Notes: a model not told the origin generated them from the letters alone. 64,000 nucleotides of DNA from Triglochin maritima (GCA_963682175.1 OY821786.1:21505501-21569500); one strand, 5' to 3'; positions 1-13,279 are shown, counted from the stretch's first letter. Made by a program: numbers and translations.

Positions 1-463
1 CAAGTTTAAGTGTGTTACAAATATAGATGTATATTAAGCATATGAAATGGCAGAAATAAAAGAACTCATCACTATCACGTATTCTACATCACCTCTACCC
101 CCAAAGGAGGATGGAACTACTCACTAAGAAAAGGAGACAAAACAAAATTAAACTAAGCATGCAAGAATTGAAAAGAGACAATATTAAAACTAACAAAATT
201 TCTCTTATTACTCAGTGACATTACAAGTAGCATCTCTCCACTAGACTCTTGCTCCAAGACTTTACTCCAAGTAGAGAGAGTGGCCACGAAGAGAGGAGTT
301 CTATACAAAGGTGGAATAAGAGTTCTATTTATAGGCATGAAAATAGGTAACTGGGACAATCTTCCGGTATGAGACTAATGACATACTATAAATGGACATA
401 ATACACACTAATACAACACCAGGCTGAACATTATCAGATCTGGAGAAGATCCGACCACCAATC
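1..463 (-). repeat. Athila-like LTR, left part, split by copia-A
   Basis: This is the left piece of an LTR of the Athila-like family that recurs throughout the window. In minus orientation it shows the family landmarks: the block reading CCCCTTTGGGGG-like near 95-120, a TATA box (read on + as TATTTATA, about 329-336), and the palindrome region, which is cut at its CAATC. The LTR resumes at 11003 after the copia insertion and ends at 11383. The missing left end lies outside the window. Family membership comes from alignment by eye with 37675-39088 and 51520-53119; it is closer to the latter. Confidence 0.85.
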
Positions 464-2361
464 TGAAGGGAATGTGTTCTAAAAGTTTTACTTTTAAACG
501 TCAATTATTATGAATTGAATGAGAAATCATTTTGTTCCTTGTTTATGTTATTCGTCTTTTAGAAGTGTTAAGGAAGAGGCTCTTGGTCCTTAACCGTAGA
601 GCTCTAAAAGATATTGGTTTGCATAAAACAAAAGATATTCGCAATCATGGTAATAAACATGGGACATTTATTACCGAGTTAAGATTGTCGTGTTTGTCAT
701 AGATCATTGTAGCTCTACAAGTGAGTGACAACACGGGTACGCAAAAGAGGAAAATATTACTTTTGTATACTGAATTGACCTAATAAGTAAAATATTATAG
801 AAATGTGTTTTTGTGTCATATATATTTTACTGTGTCCTTGGTCCTTTGATATGAGACTTATATCCGATCACTTAAGAAATACTTGATTAGGCTAGTGTCT
901 TGAGCTATCGATAATTGTAGTGTAAAGGCATTGGTTGGTTAAGTATGACTTTTGTTGGAGAAGATAATTAGTCAAAAGATTATCATTGCCCCTCTTAATT
1001 GAGTAATGATATTAATGAGCCCCTTGATAAAGCAAAGTTATAATGTGCACAATGTGATTTGAGTTAAGTCACATATTTATAACTAGCTTAAAGAGATCAA
1101 GAAATGAATACTAATACAAAGATGACACAATACTACTTTGTGTGTATTCTTAATATCATGAGGCAAGGGATGGACACAAGTGGTGCACTCCATCACTAAT
1201 TGGATCGAGTTTTGGTTCGAGCTGAATTAAGACATCTAGCTAATTGGGAACTATAATGTGTAGCTAGATACCGCTTATAGTTTGTGATGTTAAGCTATTA
1301 ATATCACTGCCAATTTAGCTTAGATCCTCCCATAGGTCACACCATAAAACTGGGAAACAAGATGGTGATTTTATGTTCATATGATGTATCGAGTTTCGTA
1401 TACATGTGGTGAAACGATAAAATCATTATGTCATGAAAATGGCATATTTAGAATCCTGAATTTATATATGAGATGTAAATATATCATGGGGTGTGATTGT
1501 TTGATATTACATATGATGATATATTGCATAGGATATATAAATTAACTATAACCCCAAAGATCGAATTTTGTTGGGAATTAATCCAAAATTCGATAAGGCA
1601 AATTAATTAATTAAATTTGCTAAAACCCCAAATACGAATTTTGTTGGGAATTAAACCAAAATTCGATAAAGGCAAATTAATTAAATGTCCTAAAACAAAA
1701 AAAACCAATTTTGTTGGGAATTAATCCAAAAATCGATAAATGCAAATTAAATAAGGAATTATTGATCATGGTTTTGACTTGGTCAATTATGATTAAATTT
1801 GGATGTGGATTAATAAATTTAATATTGGGAATTGGTCTTAAGAGAGCAAAACATGGAAGAATGAGTCAATGCATAGCCCATGATGTGGAAATTAAAGGAG
1901 CCTATAAATAGGCCTAATTTCCTTCATTAAAAATAAGTGTATGCAAAATTTTCTCTTTCACTAACCGCCCAAATTAATCCATCTGAAATTCCTTAATTAA
2001 TTTGAGTTTTTGGAGAGAAATCTCAGGAAAGAAAAATGGGGTTATTAGCTAGATTCTAAACCCGTTTGGGGATTGATTGGCTAGCTCACTTCTCTCTAAC
2101 ATTGTTTAGAGTTTGGTGAACACTCGGAGGCAATCCACCGGGCGATTCGACCGGCAACGCGAGTCCGGATCTTCAAGTGGTTTTAGAGAACCTCTAGGTA
2201 TGATCATCTTTGCAATTGTTTGTTTGTTCTAATGCATGTTAAATAATTTGGACAAACAAATGCATGTTTATATGAAAATCAAAGAAAATATGAATGTTTC
2301 GATCCTGTATGTTTATAAAATTTCGAAAAATATATACATATAATAGGGACGAAATCCAACA
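464..2361 (+). repeat. 5' LTR of copia-A
   Basis: It begins TGAAGGGAATG and ends ATCCAACA, directly before the primer-binding site. A near copy lies at 9098-10997. It contains three imperfect direct repeats of an AATTTTGTTGGGAATTAA unit (about 1564-1740) upstream of the TATA box. U3 has no CGGTCGACCG boxes, unlike the related LTR at 47275-48332. Confidence 0.93.
1903..1910 (+). promoter_or_regulatory. TATA box of copia-A 5' LTR
   Basis: TATAAATA lies in the sequence GGAGCCTATAAATAGG about 460 bp before the LTR end. The same block recurs in the 3' LTR, where it is TATAAATATG. The position fits a U3 core promoter with R/U5 downstream. Confidence 0.7.
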
Positions 2362-2362
2362 G

Positions 2363-2374
2363 TGGTATCAGAGC
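2363..2374 (+). other. Primer-binding site, tRNA-iMet type
   Basis: TGGTATCAGAGC starts two bases after the LTR end. It is the standard complement of the initiator tRNA-Met 3' end used by plant copia elements. Confidence 0.92.
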
Positions 2375-3871
2375 TTTTGATGCATATTATCTTTGATTTA
2401 AACTATAAAATCAATTTAGGCTACCATCTAGAATCAAAACAATTCGGTTATATGTCTTTTTCGAGTTATTCGATGTTTTGTTGATAAAATTCTAATAAAT
2501 TCATTTTGATGGTTTTATGTGTTTTAAAACATCACACATGATTGTTAGAATTGAAATTTAGACATTTGTCTAATTTATAGAATTTTCGTTTTATTTTAAA
2601 TGATTATTTTATCAACAAAACTGAAAAGGACTAATGTTCATCTTTCCTTTTTGAAATTGGATGAACAGCGGTTCAAAATAATTAATTTTGAACTATGGAT
2701 GCATGAAAATCATTTTAATGGATTTCAAATGATTTTTGTAGAATTGTTTGATTTTAGATGCTTGATAATCTAGATTAAATAGTTTAGATTAGACATGCGT
2801 GTATGCGTTGCTCGAGTTGTCTTTTGCAGGATTTGTGAGTTTATATGTACCAAATCAACGCCTATGAATGTTTGTAATTAATATTATACAGGGGCTTATT
2901 TGTATGTAAAAGCCAAATTCTCTCTTTCTACCTTTTAGATAATTGCATTGCATTTGAGAGGTTTTTACATAGGACTTGCACTAGTCGGTTTTTTATCGAA
3001 TGTGAGGAGCATGTTTATTTTTTGCAACATCTACATCTCCGGTGCAAGAGGAAGTCGCCGTTGTAGCACATCGATCAAGGATCAAGGATCAGGGATCGAG
3101 GATCAAGGATCAAAGGGAACATATAAACTCACACGATGTGGATTGTGTGAATGATTTAATTTCTGTTTTTTTATTATTTCTGCTATGCATGTGATGAATG
3201 TGATTGAATGTTAGGATGTGTATGAATGATAATATGCATGATAACCTAAAATTCCGAATCACATGTTAATATATGAAATTGTCCAACAAAATTAAGAGTA
3301 ATTTTCCTTCTTATTTCATCCACTAGCAGCCATTGATTGAGGGATACTCTGCTCGCCCTAAGCGGGAGATAGCTCCATTCATCTTTGGGAATAGTGGGAG
3401 ATATATTGGTTGTCTATTGTTGTGCCACGATTAAATATATGAGGTGCGTTTCACCCTAGTGAACCCCAAGTATGTTTAGTTGTGAATACAATGGCAAACG
3501 TATCTCGTATCAAATGAAAATAAGTTTTCTTAACATTACCTAGAGCCCTCGCTCGGTTTTGGGAAAAAGTTTTTCTTACGAGGATAGGTCATATTCCCTC
3601 ATAATTAAAACGACAAGAATCACAAGAGTTTGAAGATGCTAATGTTGCTAAAATTCAAAAAGGTTGTGATTAGAAAGAGTTTTTCTTACCTTGATATTGT
3701 GATATATTCGATAGCCCTTAGCTAGTCTATATTACAATTGAGAGGATCTTAAATTACTGCATTTACGGGCAAAATTTTATTTACAGTATTTACATTTTTA
3801 TTCGATATATATGTATGTATTTTTAAAACATAAAATTGACATTAAAATCCTGTATAATTTATTTTGTAGAA
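2375..3871 (+). other. Leader of copia-A
   Basis: This is an untranslated stretch of about 1.5 kb between the PBS and gag. It is AT-rich, with no convincing reading frame. A 7-bp minisatellite (ATCAAGG and variants) lies at about 3073-3114. The first 300 bp match the leader at 47000-47261 in minus orientation. Confidence 0.75.
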
Positions 3872-4843
3872 ATGTCTAATATCCAACCAATTGTGCGATC
3901 TATGATCGAAAAAAACCCTTTGCAAAATGATGGCTCAAACTTCATGAAATGACAACTCAATCTTAATATCGTGTTGAGGTTTGAAAAACTATCTCATATT
4001 TTGGATGGTGAAATCCCAAAATTGAATGAGAAGGCAACCGGTAATGAGAAAGAGGCGATAGCCAAGTGGGAAGACCAAGAGAACCAAGTTCACGGTCTAA
4101 TGTTGGCATCCATGGGTGACTCGCTTCAAGCGAAATACTTGGATTCAAAACCCAAGAAGACCATGGAAGCTTTAACAAATATGTTCATGGACAGTGCCCG
4201 AAAGGAGCGCTATAAGACCACCATCGCACTCACAAGGTGCCACATGGCGGAGGGAACATCGGTATCCATGCATTTTCGCACGATGCAAGGATACCTTGAG
4301 AAATTGTCGAAGCTCTCTTCTCCAATGCCCGAGGACATTACCGAAGATCTTATTCTTGGCTCTCTAGACCCGTCCTTTAAGGACTTTGTGATGCACTATC
4401 ATGTGCGTGAAAAATGGGTGAGTCTTGAGGAGCTTCACAATGCTCTCAAAACGGCAGAAGTTGACATGGGCAAGGGTCGGGACAATCACGTCCTAACCGT
4501 CCATGAGAAGAGCAAAAAGATCAACAAAGGTAAAAGCAAATTTACCAAAGATATGTCAATCAAGAGCAAGGGAGTAGGAGGTGCTCATGAGAGTGCCTCA
4601 AGGGGGAAATCTTTCAAATCTCCAACTCCCAACACGAAGTGCTTTCACTGCGGTGAAAAGGGACACATCCGACCTAATTGCCCCAAATACAACGAAGACC
4701 TTGAAAATGGGATGATTGAACGTATGCGCCCGAGAAACGCCATAGATATGTTTGTTATTGAGATAAATTTAATCACCTCTATCCTTGATTTGGTAATGGT
4801 TACCGGATCTTGTGCTCACATAATTTTCATGTGCAGCTATTGA
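3872..4843 (+). pseudogene. copia-A gag (pseudogene)
   Basis: This is the nucleocapsid/capsid precursor of a copia element. The frame opens at ATG 3872 with MSNIQPIVRSMIEKNP, is stopped by TGA at 3950-3952 where the family normally has tryptophan, then reads on for about 290 codons. Gag landmarks are the NLNIVLRFEKL motif, a UBN2-like helical region with LMLASM and MAEGTSVSMHF, and a CCHC zinc knuckle, CFHCGEKGHIRPNC, at about 4642-4683. The end runs into the protease region (TGSCAHI), where the Asp of the active-site triad is lost. The element cannot make full gag from this frame. Confidence 0.88.
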
Positions 4844-5799
4844 AGGATAGGAAGGAACTCGTGAAGGACGAGATGATATTGAAGATTGGAAATAGTACAA
4901 GCATCGCTGCGATTGTACAAAATTCTATGGAACTTCAATATTCTAGTGATTTAAATTTATGCTTTGAAGAATGTTTATCATGTGTCGTCGATTAGCAAGA
5001 ACGTTTATGTATCAAGTTTTAGATATGGATAAATTTTAATAAATATTTTAATTCTTGCTTGTCTATATCGAAGAATGAAATTCTCTATGCAAATACATTC
5101 GTATGGAATGACTTCTATTTGCTTGAAATGAATAATAAACAAACTAAAACAAACAATAACAAAACGGAAACTAAGATAACTCACGTGAATGATTGATTCT
5201 TGTATCACTATCGGATTGGTCAAATAAATGACCAAGAGACCTTTCAAGAAGAAAGGAACGAAAACGAGTGCCTTATTGGATATGATGCATTCCAATGTAT
5301 GTGGTCCAATGAGTACAAGTGCAAGAGACAGTTTAATGTACTTCATTTTGTTTACGGACAACTATAGTCATTATGCTATATTTGTCTGATGGGAAACAAA
5401 AGTGAATTCTTTGACAAGTTCAAGGAATTCGAGGATGAAGTAGTGAACTAACTCAACAAGAATATCGAGTCTTTATGAAAGGTTCGTAGGGGTGAGTGCT
5501 TAGGATACCTAATTTGACTCATTCCTAAAGTAGGAACAAGATATTGCTCGACATGGTTCCATCAATAATAAGTCAATTTAAATTGCTTATTTACTTTTGG
5601 AATTATGCAATACAAATAATGACAAACTCACTAAATAATGTTCTATACAAATCCGTAGAGAAGATGTATTGTGAGCTATGGAGTTGAAAGACACCTAAGC
5701 TTGACTTTCTCAAGATTTGGGGTTGTCAGGTATACATCAAGAGATTGATGTCAACCAGACCTCAACCAAAAGCGGATAAGTGCTTCTTTATAGGTTGTC
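4844..5799 (+). pseudogene. copia-A protease/integrase (pseudogene)
   Basis: This is decayed pol. A short frame to 4995 corresponds to the post-protease segment (RKELVKDEMILKIGN). Integrase is then recognisable in pieces: HSNVCGPMSTSAR, a FTDNYSHYA stretch (about 5285-5375), SQFKLPIYFWNYA (about 5555-5600), and KADKCFFIGC, where the solo LTR breaks in at 5799. Frames shift and many stops intervene. The order and motifs are those of copia integrase. Confidence 0.8.
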
Positions 5800-7211
5800 T
5801 GATTGACATCATTTCATGCTCATATTTGTATCTTATATCCATTATCTTTCACTTAAACAATGCTATGTTACGAGTTTTATGTTTTGTTTTCAGGAATAAT
5901 TAGGTTTGAAGAGATGAAGCATAGAAGGACCTAAAAGCTGGGAAAAAGGACTGGATTGTGAGATCTGGGGACCAAGATGCAAGGGAGAAGGACCTGAACG
6001 CAAGACAGAGGGACCTAAGAGCAAAACAGAATACTCCACACCATCATGGGGAGTATTTTACCAATTCGATTCGGGTCGGAGCTCCAACAAGTCAAGTAAC
6101 CGCATCAAAGACCAACAATACCAGAAAGAAAAGCCCACAACAAAAATGAGCAGGATCTGAACCATATAGACCGCCAATTGACGGTCCAAGACCGCTAATT
6201 GGCGGTCCATCTTGGCCCAAATCCGCTCAAATTTCTCCCGCACATGTATTAGAGGATGTTTAGGCCATTGTTGGTATCTGTTTAGTCCCACATCGGGGGA
6301 TTGTCCCGGTTTGCCTTTTTCCATGGCTATAAATAGAACTCTTTACCTTCCATTGTAATCACTCCATATTTTAAGTGGCTATTCTTCCTACTAGAAGTGA
6401 GGCCTTGAAGCACACACTAAAGTAGGAGGATGCTACTTTTAATGTGAGTCATTTTATCAATAAAGTTTTATGTTTCTTTCATTGTTTGTTTTATGCTTCT
6501 TTTATTGTTGTGCATGTTTTAGTTTAATCGTCTTTTAATTCTAGCTTAGTTTTAATATGCTTTCTTTCCTTAGTTTAATAATTAGTGTAATGTTTAGTGA
6601 GTAGTTTCATCCCCTTTGGGGGGTGGAGTAGATGTACATACATGCATTAGAGAATGGGATGAATGTTTTATTTTTGATGTGTTGATAAAACATGAATGTA
6701 TGCTTGCTTGTTTAGGATAGAATTTACAACTTGATGAGTTTTGCCAAAATGATTAGACACCTCTCATGCTTGTTTAAGTTCTGAAATAAACACCTTGCAT
6801 ATGTAAATGTTAATCAACTAAGTTGGTGAATAGATTGATAGGTTTTGCCACACATTTAGACACTTCCTATGCTTGATAAACACCACCTTCATGTGGTTAA
6901 AGAATGTATTCTACACCCACCTCTTTGAATGTGTGCACTCACTCCACCCCTTAGGGGTTTTCCCATTCCTGAATTCCAGCACTTCTACTTTGCTCTTAGC
7001 TTAGTTGTTAGTTCATTGATTGTTTCTTTCGTTCGCATTTCATACTTCTTAGCGTAGTTTAGTGTAGAGTAGCGTAAACATCTTTCTCCCCCTATTTTTG
7101 CCACTTGATTTCGTACAAGCAAGAGGCTACTCACCTCCCTGAGGACGACCCGTACTTGCCACCGCTTCATCGCGGCCGTGCACTTGCGGTAGAAATATAA
7201 AATGTTCAACA
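5800..7211 (+). repeat. Athila-like solo LTR in copia-A integrase
   Basis: This is a complete 1412-bp LTR, from TGATTGACATC to GTTCAACA, with the perfect 5-bp duplication TTGTC at 5795-5799 and 7212-7216. Excising it rejoins copia integrase (KCFFIGC then PRVTRGYYF). It has two symmetric boxes, GACCGCCAATTGACGGTC (6169-6186) and GACCGCTAATTGGCGGTC (6190-6207), and a TATAAATA at 6329-6336. No internal region accompanies it, so it is a product of LTR-LTR recombination. Confidence 0.95.
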
Positions 7212-7216
7212 TTGTC

Positions 7217-9086
7217 CTCGTGTGACAAGAGGATACTACTTTTGGTGTATCACCTCCAATCGAAAGATTGTAGAGAGAGATGTGATTTTTCTAGAATTTC
7301 TGGAAAAGAGAGAAAAGTAGTGGGAGTAGAGTTAAGCTTGAGGAAACTCAAGATACTCTACAAGATCATGACATGAATGATGACATTCAAAATCATGAAG
7401 GCCCAACCGAGATTCATTTGGTTAGTGGGAGCATGAGCAAGAGATCCTTACAAAAATTGTGAGAGAATCTCAATCATCCCCACCTAGTGTACGTTCGAGA
7501 GTCTAACATGAACCTGTTCCTCAAGAAATTGTGGGAGAAGTTCAAGAGACACGAGAAGAACCAAAAGAATAGAGAAGGTTGACGAGGGAAAGGAAGAAAC
7601 CCAATAAGTATGTGGGACTTCATGAGATCATGGTACTAGATACCAAAGATCCCTCAACCTTCCAAGAAGCAATGGAAAGAAAAGACTCCAAACTATGGTT
7701 AAAGGCCATGGAATCCGAAGTAGAATCCATGTATGATGATCAAGTATGGAACTTGATTTGCCTTCCTCAAGAGAAAATATCATTTGGTATAAATGAGCTT
7801 TTAGGAGGAAGAAAGACATGGATAGTAATTTGACAACCTACGAAGCATGACTTGTAGCAAAGGTTATACTCAAATTCAAGAAATTGACGTTGATGAAATT
7901 TTTGAGAGGTTGCCATATTAAAAATCTATTCGGATTATGCTCACTATTACCGCATTTCCCAATTGTGAGATATGGAAGATGGATATCAAAATGGGGTTCC
8001 TTAAACGGGAACTTGGAGGAGGATATGTACGTGGTACAACCTCAAGGTTTTGATGACCCAAATAATAGCGAGAAGAAATGCAAGTTTCGAGAATCCATTT
8101 ATGGATTGAAGCAAGCATCGAGGAGTTGGAACAAACACTTTGACAAGGAGGTGAAGAAGATTCACTTCATTCAAATAAAGGAAAAACCTTGTTGATACAA
8201 GGAGATTAGTGGGAGCCATGTAGTACTTCTGATCTTATATGTCGATGACATATTGCTCATGAGCAATCATATACCTTAGCATTAGCAAACGAGAAATTTC
8301 ATTGAAATCGGCATTTTCAATGAAAAGAAATGGATGAGGCTCAACACATCTTGAGAATCAAGATACATTGAGATACATCCCGTAGACTCATTGGCTTCAG
8401 TCAACGTGCATACATTGACAAGGTCTTGGAAAAGTTTAGTGTGAACAATTCCAATATGGAAAATGTGCCAATAAGTATGCAACTCAAGGAGTCTCAACGT
8501 GCTCAATCACGCAAAGACTTGGAGTACATGAAGGTATCCCTTATGCTTCGGGAAAAGGAAGGACCATGTACACAATGACTTGCACAAGACTCGATATCTT
8601 GTATGCTCTACGTGTGACAGGTAGTCACCAATCCGACGCAAGCCCTAAGCATAGGATTGCGATCAAGAATATTCTAAAGTACCTTAACCGGACTAAAGAT
8701 AAGATTCTTGTTTATGGAAGACAGGGGAGAAAATAGCCGAGGGCTATTTTGATGCAATTCTCATAGGAATTCTTGACAATAGGAGGTTGGAATGATGATG
8801 CGTCATCATTATCGAAGGTGGAGGTATGAGCTAGTGTAGTTAGGTGTAATATCACTACAACTAACTCAACCACCAACGAAAGACAAAATAAATATATAGG
8901 TGGACACAACAGTAACACAACTGATCCATTCAACAAACCTTCATACCAAGCTAAGAGACGAAATATATTTCGAGTCCATGGATCCGAGGAACCATGTGGA
9001 TTGGCTTGATAGGTGATTTGGGAAGGTTACCCTAGTTATTATTGTTTTATACATTGAGAATGTATGTGAAAGAAAACTTTGATAAC
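7217..9086 (+). pseudogene. copia-A integrase C-term/RT/RNase H (pseudogene)
   Basis: The polyprotein continues after the solo LTR. Visible in order are the integrase C-terminal PRVTRGYYF, the linker RERKKPNKYVGL (about 7580), an RT entry segment (AMESEVESMYDDQVWNL), LNGNLEEDMYVVQPQGF (about 8005-8055), YGLKQASRSWNKHF (8100-8142), the catalytic YVDDILLM block (8238-8262), and an RNase H tail ending in TTDPFNKP (about 8918-8941). Stops and frameshifts separate nearly every block. The order IN-RT-RH is diagnostic of Ty1/copia. Confidence 0.87.
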
Positions 9087-9097
9087 AAGTGGGAGAT
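9087..9097 (+). other. Polypurine tract of copia-A
   Basis: AAGTGGGAGAT immediately precedes the 3' LTR. This is the usual plus-strand primer form in plant copia elements. Confidence 0.85.
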
Positions 9098-10997
9098 TAA
9101 AGGGAATGTGTTCTAAAAGTTTTACTTTTAAACGTCAATTATTATGAATTGAATGAGAAATCATTTTGTTCCTTGTTTATGTTATTCGTCTTTTAGAAGT
9201 GTTAAGGAAGAGGCTCTTGGTCATTAACCGTAGAGCTCTAAAATATATTGGTTTGCATAAAACAAAAGATATTCGCAATCATGGTAATAAACATGGGACA
9301 TTTATTACCGAGTTAAGATTGTCGTGTTGGTCATAGATCATTATAGCTCTACAAGTGAGTGAAACACGGGTACGCAAAAGAGGAAAATATTAATTTTGTA
9401 TACTGAATTGACCTAATAAGTAAAATATTATAGAAATGTGTTTCTGTTTCTTATATATTTTACTGTGTCCTTGGTCCTTTGATATGAGACTTATATCCGA
9501 TCACTTAAGAAATACTTGATTAGGCTAGTGTCTTGAGTTATCGATAAGTGTAGTGTAAAGGCAATGGTTGGTTAAGTATGACTTTTGTTGGAGAAGATAA
9601 TTAGTCAAAAGATTATCATTGCCCCTCTTAATTGAGTAATGATATTAATGAGCCCCTTGATAAAGCAAAGTTATAATGTGCACAATGTGATTTGAGTTAA
9701 GTCACATATTTATAACTAGCTTAAAGAGATCAAGAAATGAATACTAATACAAAGATGTCACAATACTACTTTGTGTGTATTCTTAATATCATGAGGCAAG
9801 GGAAGGACACAAGTGGTGCACTCCATCACTAATTCGATCGAGTTTTGGTTCGAGCTGAATTAAGACATCTAGCTAATTGGGAACTATAATGTGTAGCTAG
9901 ATACCGCTTATAGTTTGTGATGTTAAGCTATTAATATCACTGCCAATTTAGCTTAGATCCTCCCATAGGTCACACCATAAAACTGGGAAACAAGATGGTG
10001 ATTTTATGTTCATATGATGTATCGAGTTTCGTATACATGTGGTGAAACGATAAAATCATTATGTCATGAAAATGGCATATTTAGAATCCTGAATTTATAT
10101 ATGAGATGTAAATATATCATGGGGTGTGATTGTTTGATATTACATATGATGATATATTGCATAGGATATATAAATTAGCTATAACCCCAAAGATCGAATT
10201 TTGTTGGGAATTAATCCAAAATTCGATAAGGCAAATTAATTAATTAAATTTGCTAAAACCCCAAATACGAATTTTGTTGGGAATTAAACCAAAAATCGAT
10301 AAAGGCAAATTAATTAAATTTCCTAAAACAAAAAAACCGAATTTTGTTGGGAATTAATCCAAAATTCGATAAATGCAAATTAAATAAGGAATTATTGATC
10401 ATGGTTTTGACTTGGTCAATTATGATTAAATTTGGATGTAGATTAATAAATTTAATATTGGGAATTGGTCTTAAGAGAGAAAATCATGGAAGAATGAGTC
10501 AATTCATAGCCCATGATGTGGAAATTAAAGGAGCCTATAAATATGCCTAATTTCCTTCATTAAAAATAAGTGTATGCAAAATTCTCTCTTTCACTAACCG
10601 CCCAAATTAATCCATCCGAAATTCCTTAATTAATTTGAGTTTTTGGAGAGTAAAATCTCAGGAAAGAAAAATGGGGTTATTAGCTAGATTCTAAACCCGT
10701 TTGGAGATTTATTGGCTAGCTCACTTCTCTCCAACCTTGTTTAGAGTTTGGTGAACACTCGGAGGCAATCCACCGGGCGATTCGACCGGCAACGCGACTC
10801 CGGATCTTCAAGTGGTTTTAGAGAACCTCTAGGTATAATCCTCTTTCCAATTGTTTGTTTGTTCTAATGCATGTTAAATAATTAGGACAAACAAATGCAT
10901 ATTTATATGAAAATCGAAGAAAATATGAATGTTTCGATCCTGTATGTTTATAAAATTTCGAAAAATATATACATATAATAGGGCACGAAATCCAACA
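9098..10997 (+). repeat. 3' LTR of copia-A
   Basis: It is about 1900 bp and a near copy of 464-2361, with a G-to-A change in the terminal TG (TAAAGGG). It ends ATCCAACA, followed by the target duplication CAATC. Confidence 0.93.
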
Positions 10998-11002
10998 CAA
11001 TC

Positions 11003-11383
11003 AGCGGTCTAGAACCGCCAATTGGCGGCCTGGATGTCTTCGATATGGTCATGGTTTTGAAGCCACATTCCTTGGTCGATTTTTGCATATGTAGTGCACC
11101 CGAAGTGGTTGCTGGAGTTTAGATCCGAATTTCATTGCCAAAATACTCCTTATGATGGTGTGGAGTTTCTTGATTTGCTTATTAGTCCTTTTGGTTTACA
11201 TCTTGCATATCAGTCCATAAGTCTCACAATTCAATCCTTTTGCCTCTTTCAGGTCTTTTTGTATCTCTTTTTCTCAAACTTGTTTATTCCTGAAGCTTAA
11301 ACATAAAACTCGTTACGTAGCATTGCTTAGGTTCAGAATGGAGGATATAAGACACGAATATATACATGATATGATGTTAATCA
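11003..11383 (-). repeat. Athila-like LTR, right part
   Basis: This continues the LTR interrupted at 463. It starts inside the symmetric box (GAACCGCCAATTGGCGGCC, about 11015) and ends GATGTTAATCA, the complement of the family start. It is inserted in the minus-strand Tekay gag that follows. Confidence 0.85.
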
Positions 11384-11721
11384 AGCATCCCTTGCGGCCT
11401 CCTAACCTCCTGGTAGTTCTCCTGGTATTCCTTATTCAGGATAATGGCACACTTCACAACATCTTTCAGGGTCTACAGCATGCTAGTGAGAACATGTGAC
11501 TTGAGTTGCTTTCAGAGCCCCCGTACGAACTTCCTTGGTGTTTGTTCCTGCATGATGTATATCTCAGGGTAGTAACGCTCCACTGTGTTGAACTTGCTGA
11601 TGTATTCCTCTAGGGTCATCTCCTTCTGCTTGAGAATCAAGAACTCCTCTCGCTTCCCATCTCGAACATGCTGGGGTAAGTGCTTCTCGTTGAACTCCTC
11701 CAAGAATTCCCCCAGCTCACG
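11384..11721 (-). pseudogene. Tekay-like gag fragment
   Basis: The minus strand encodes part of a Ty3/gypsy Tekay/Del-type gag. A 63-codon frame, 11512-11703, includes HVRDGKREEFLILKQKEMTL and KFNTVERYYPEI. A broken continuation toward 11384 matches the segment that follows in the plus-strand gag at 26820-26885/36434. It is cut on the left by the Athila LTR and on the right by the element at 11722. It probably belongs with the minus-strand Tekay-like LTR at 14111-15330. Confidence 0.8.
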
Positions 11722-13274
11722 TGATTAGTAGCATATCATACAGTGCATTCATGTTATATATCCTTTATTTCACCCCATTTTTGTGCTACTCGAGTGTTTA
11801 TTTGATGTGTTTTAGGGTTCAAGCAATAAAGAAGAGAGAAAGAGAAAATGACCTAAATGCAAGAAGCATGGGCTGATTTGGAAGGTTCTAGACCTATTTG
11901 TAATGTCAAGGATTGGATGACCCAAGTGAAAACCCAGAGGGAATTAAGTGTAAAGAAAAATATGTTGGTTGCAAAAGTACAGAATCTCCTGAACATGAGG
12001 AGTAATTCGATAATTAAAACCAAATGGGCTCGAACCAACAGCTCTGGGCGTACCCCACGTGTTTATTATGTTAACCAACATTGTGGTTAAAATTTGGAGG
12101 TGATCAAAGACAAATGATCCGTGGATTAAAATCCACCACTAGCGGATCCGGTTAAGAGTTTGACTCTCAAATTTTGGTCACAGGTCGGGCTGTCAGGTAA
12201 GAGCATTCAAAGACCTCCAGATCTATTTTACAGTTGTCTGATTATACCCAAATCCATCCAAACCCTCTAATCTTCAATAAGTAGACATGTAATGTCTCCC
12301 CCCTCTTCTTCTTAGTTCCCCCATTAGAGTAGGTTTTAGTTTCCTATTTTAATAGTGTAATAAGGGGGTTGTAGAGGAGTCAATTTTGTATTTTTGCTTC
12401 TTAATCTAGTTTAGTTTTGGTCCTTAAATACATGTCTTTCCTTTGATGCAATTTTTTTATGTTGTTGTTTGCTTAATCTTGTTTTCCTTCATTTCCATTA
12501 TGGGTTTATGTTGTTTTTATGCTTTCTTTAGTTTAGAGAGGAGTAGAGAGTAGTCCATCTCCATTGGGGGGTGAAGAAGAAGGTGATGTGATTATGTGAT
12601 GTATTAGGTGTGTTAACCCTAACCTTTGAATCTCACATGATTTTCTTAACCATCTAATGGGATTTCACTCTTATCTTTGATGTGCTAATGCTAATGAGTG
12701 ATGCTAAGCACATGCTTAGATTAGTGGGCCGATTTTATGGGGAATGATGAGATCAGGACAAGGATGGAGTGGAAGAAGGAGACATAACATGTGCATGCAT
12801 GTGCTCATATTGGCCTCATCCTAATTAATGTCTTGTATGTTTTAATGATTGTGTTAAATCTTATTTCATATGGTGACATAGTGAGGTTTCGTTATTATGC
12901 ATGAGTTCATTTAGCCCTATTTCAATTACTGTTTTGTATGTTTTAATGATAATGTTTTATTTTATTTCATGTAGAGGCAAAGTTGGATTTGGTTTTATGG
13001 ATGTGTATTACATGTTGTGATGAGCACAAATGAACACACACACATACACATATTTTCGTATTCACATTCTTTTTCTACCCCCGAAGGAGTTTAGTTTTAT
13101 TGTTTGTTTTCTGATTTCATACACATCGTAGTCTAATTCCGCTTGCATTCCTCTCTTCTTTACCCACTGGAGTATGGTAGAGTCCGACTCACACGTGGTC
13201 CTTGTGTATTCGACCCGTACTTGTCACTGCTTCAACGTGGTCGTGCACTTGCGGTATTATAACTGAATCAATCA
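11722..13274 (+). repeat. Athila-like 5' LTR (diverged subfamily)
   Basis: It begins TGATTAGTAGCATATC and ends GAATCAATCA, about 1553 bp. It contains the family's tail, with GTGCACTTGCGG just before the end. In place of the usual GACCGCC palindrome it has a looser inverted pair (about 12117-12152, GGATTAAAATCC and flanking GATCCG/CGGATCC). Confidence 0.78.
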
Positions 13275-13279
13275 AATTT

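Larger units (their letters stand above)
464..10997 (+). mobile_element. Ty1/copia LTR retrotransposon (copia-A), degenerate
   Basis: The element is complete in structure, with two LTRs of about 1.9 kb, a primer-binding site matching the initiator tRNA-Met 3' end, gag-pol in the copia order, and a polypurine tract. It is flanked by the perfect 5-bp duplication CAATC (459-463 and 10998-11002); removing it rejoins the two halves of an Athila-like LTR. The LTRs differ at roughly 45 positions by eye (about 2.3%), so the insertion is moderately young. Gag-pol nevertheless has nonsense codons and frameshifts throughout, and a solo LTR sits between integrase and RT. It cannot code for its own mobility now. 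The gag type (W-to-stop at the NFM-QLNLNIVL motif, CCHC knuckle) is a non-Sirevirus copia lineage; I do not name the lineage. Confidence 0.93.

Noticed and set aside
2363..2374. Possible tRNA gene remnants at TGGTATCAGAGC sites
   Set aside because: Only the 3'-end complement is present, directly after LTR ends, so these are primer-binding sites.
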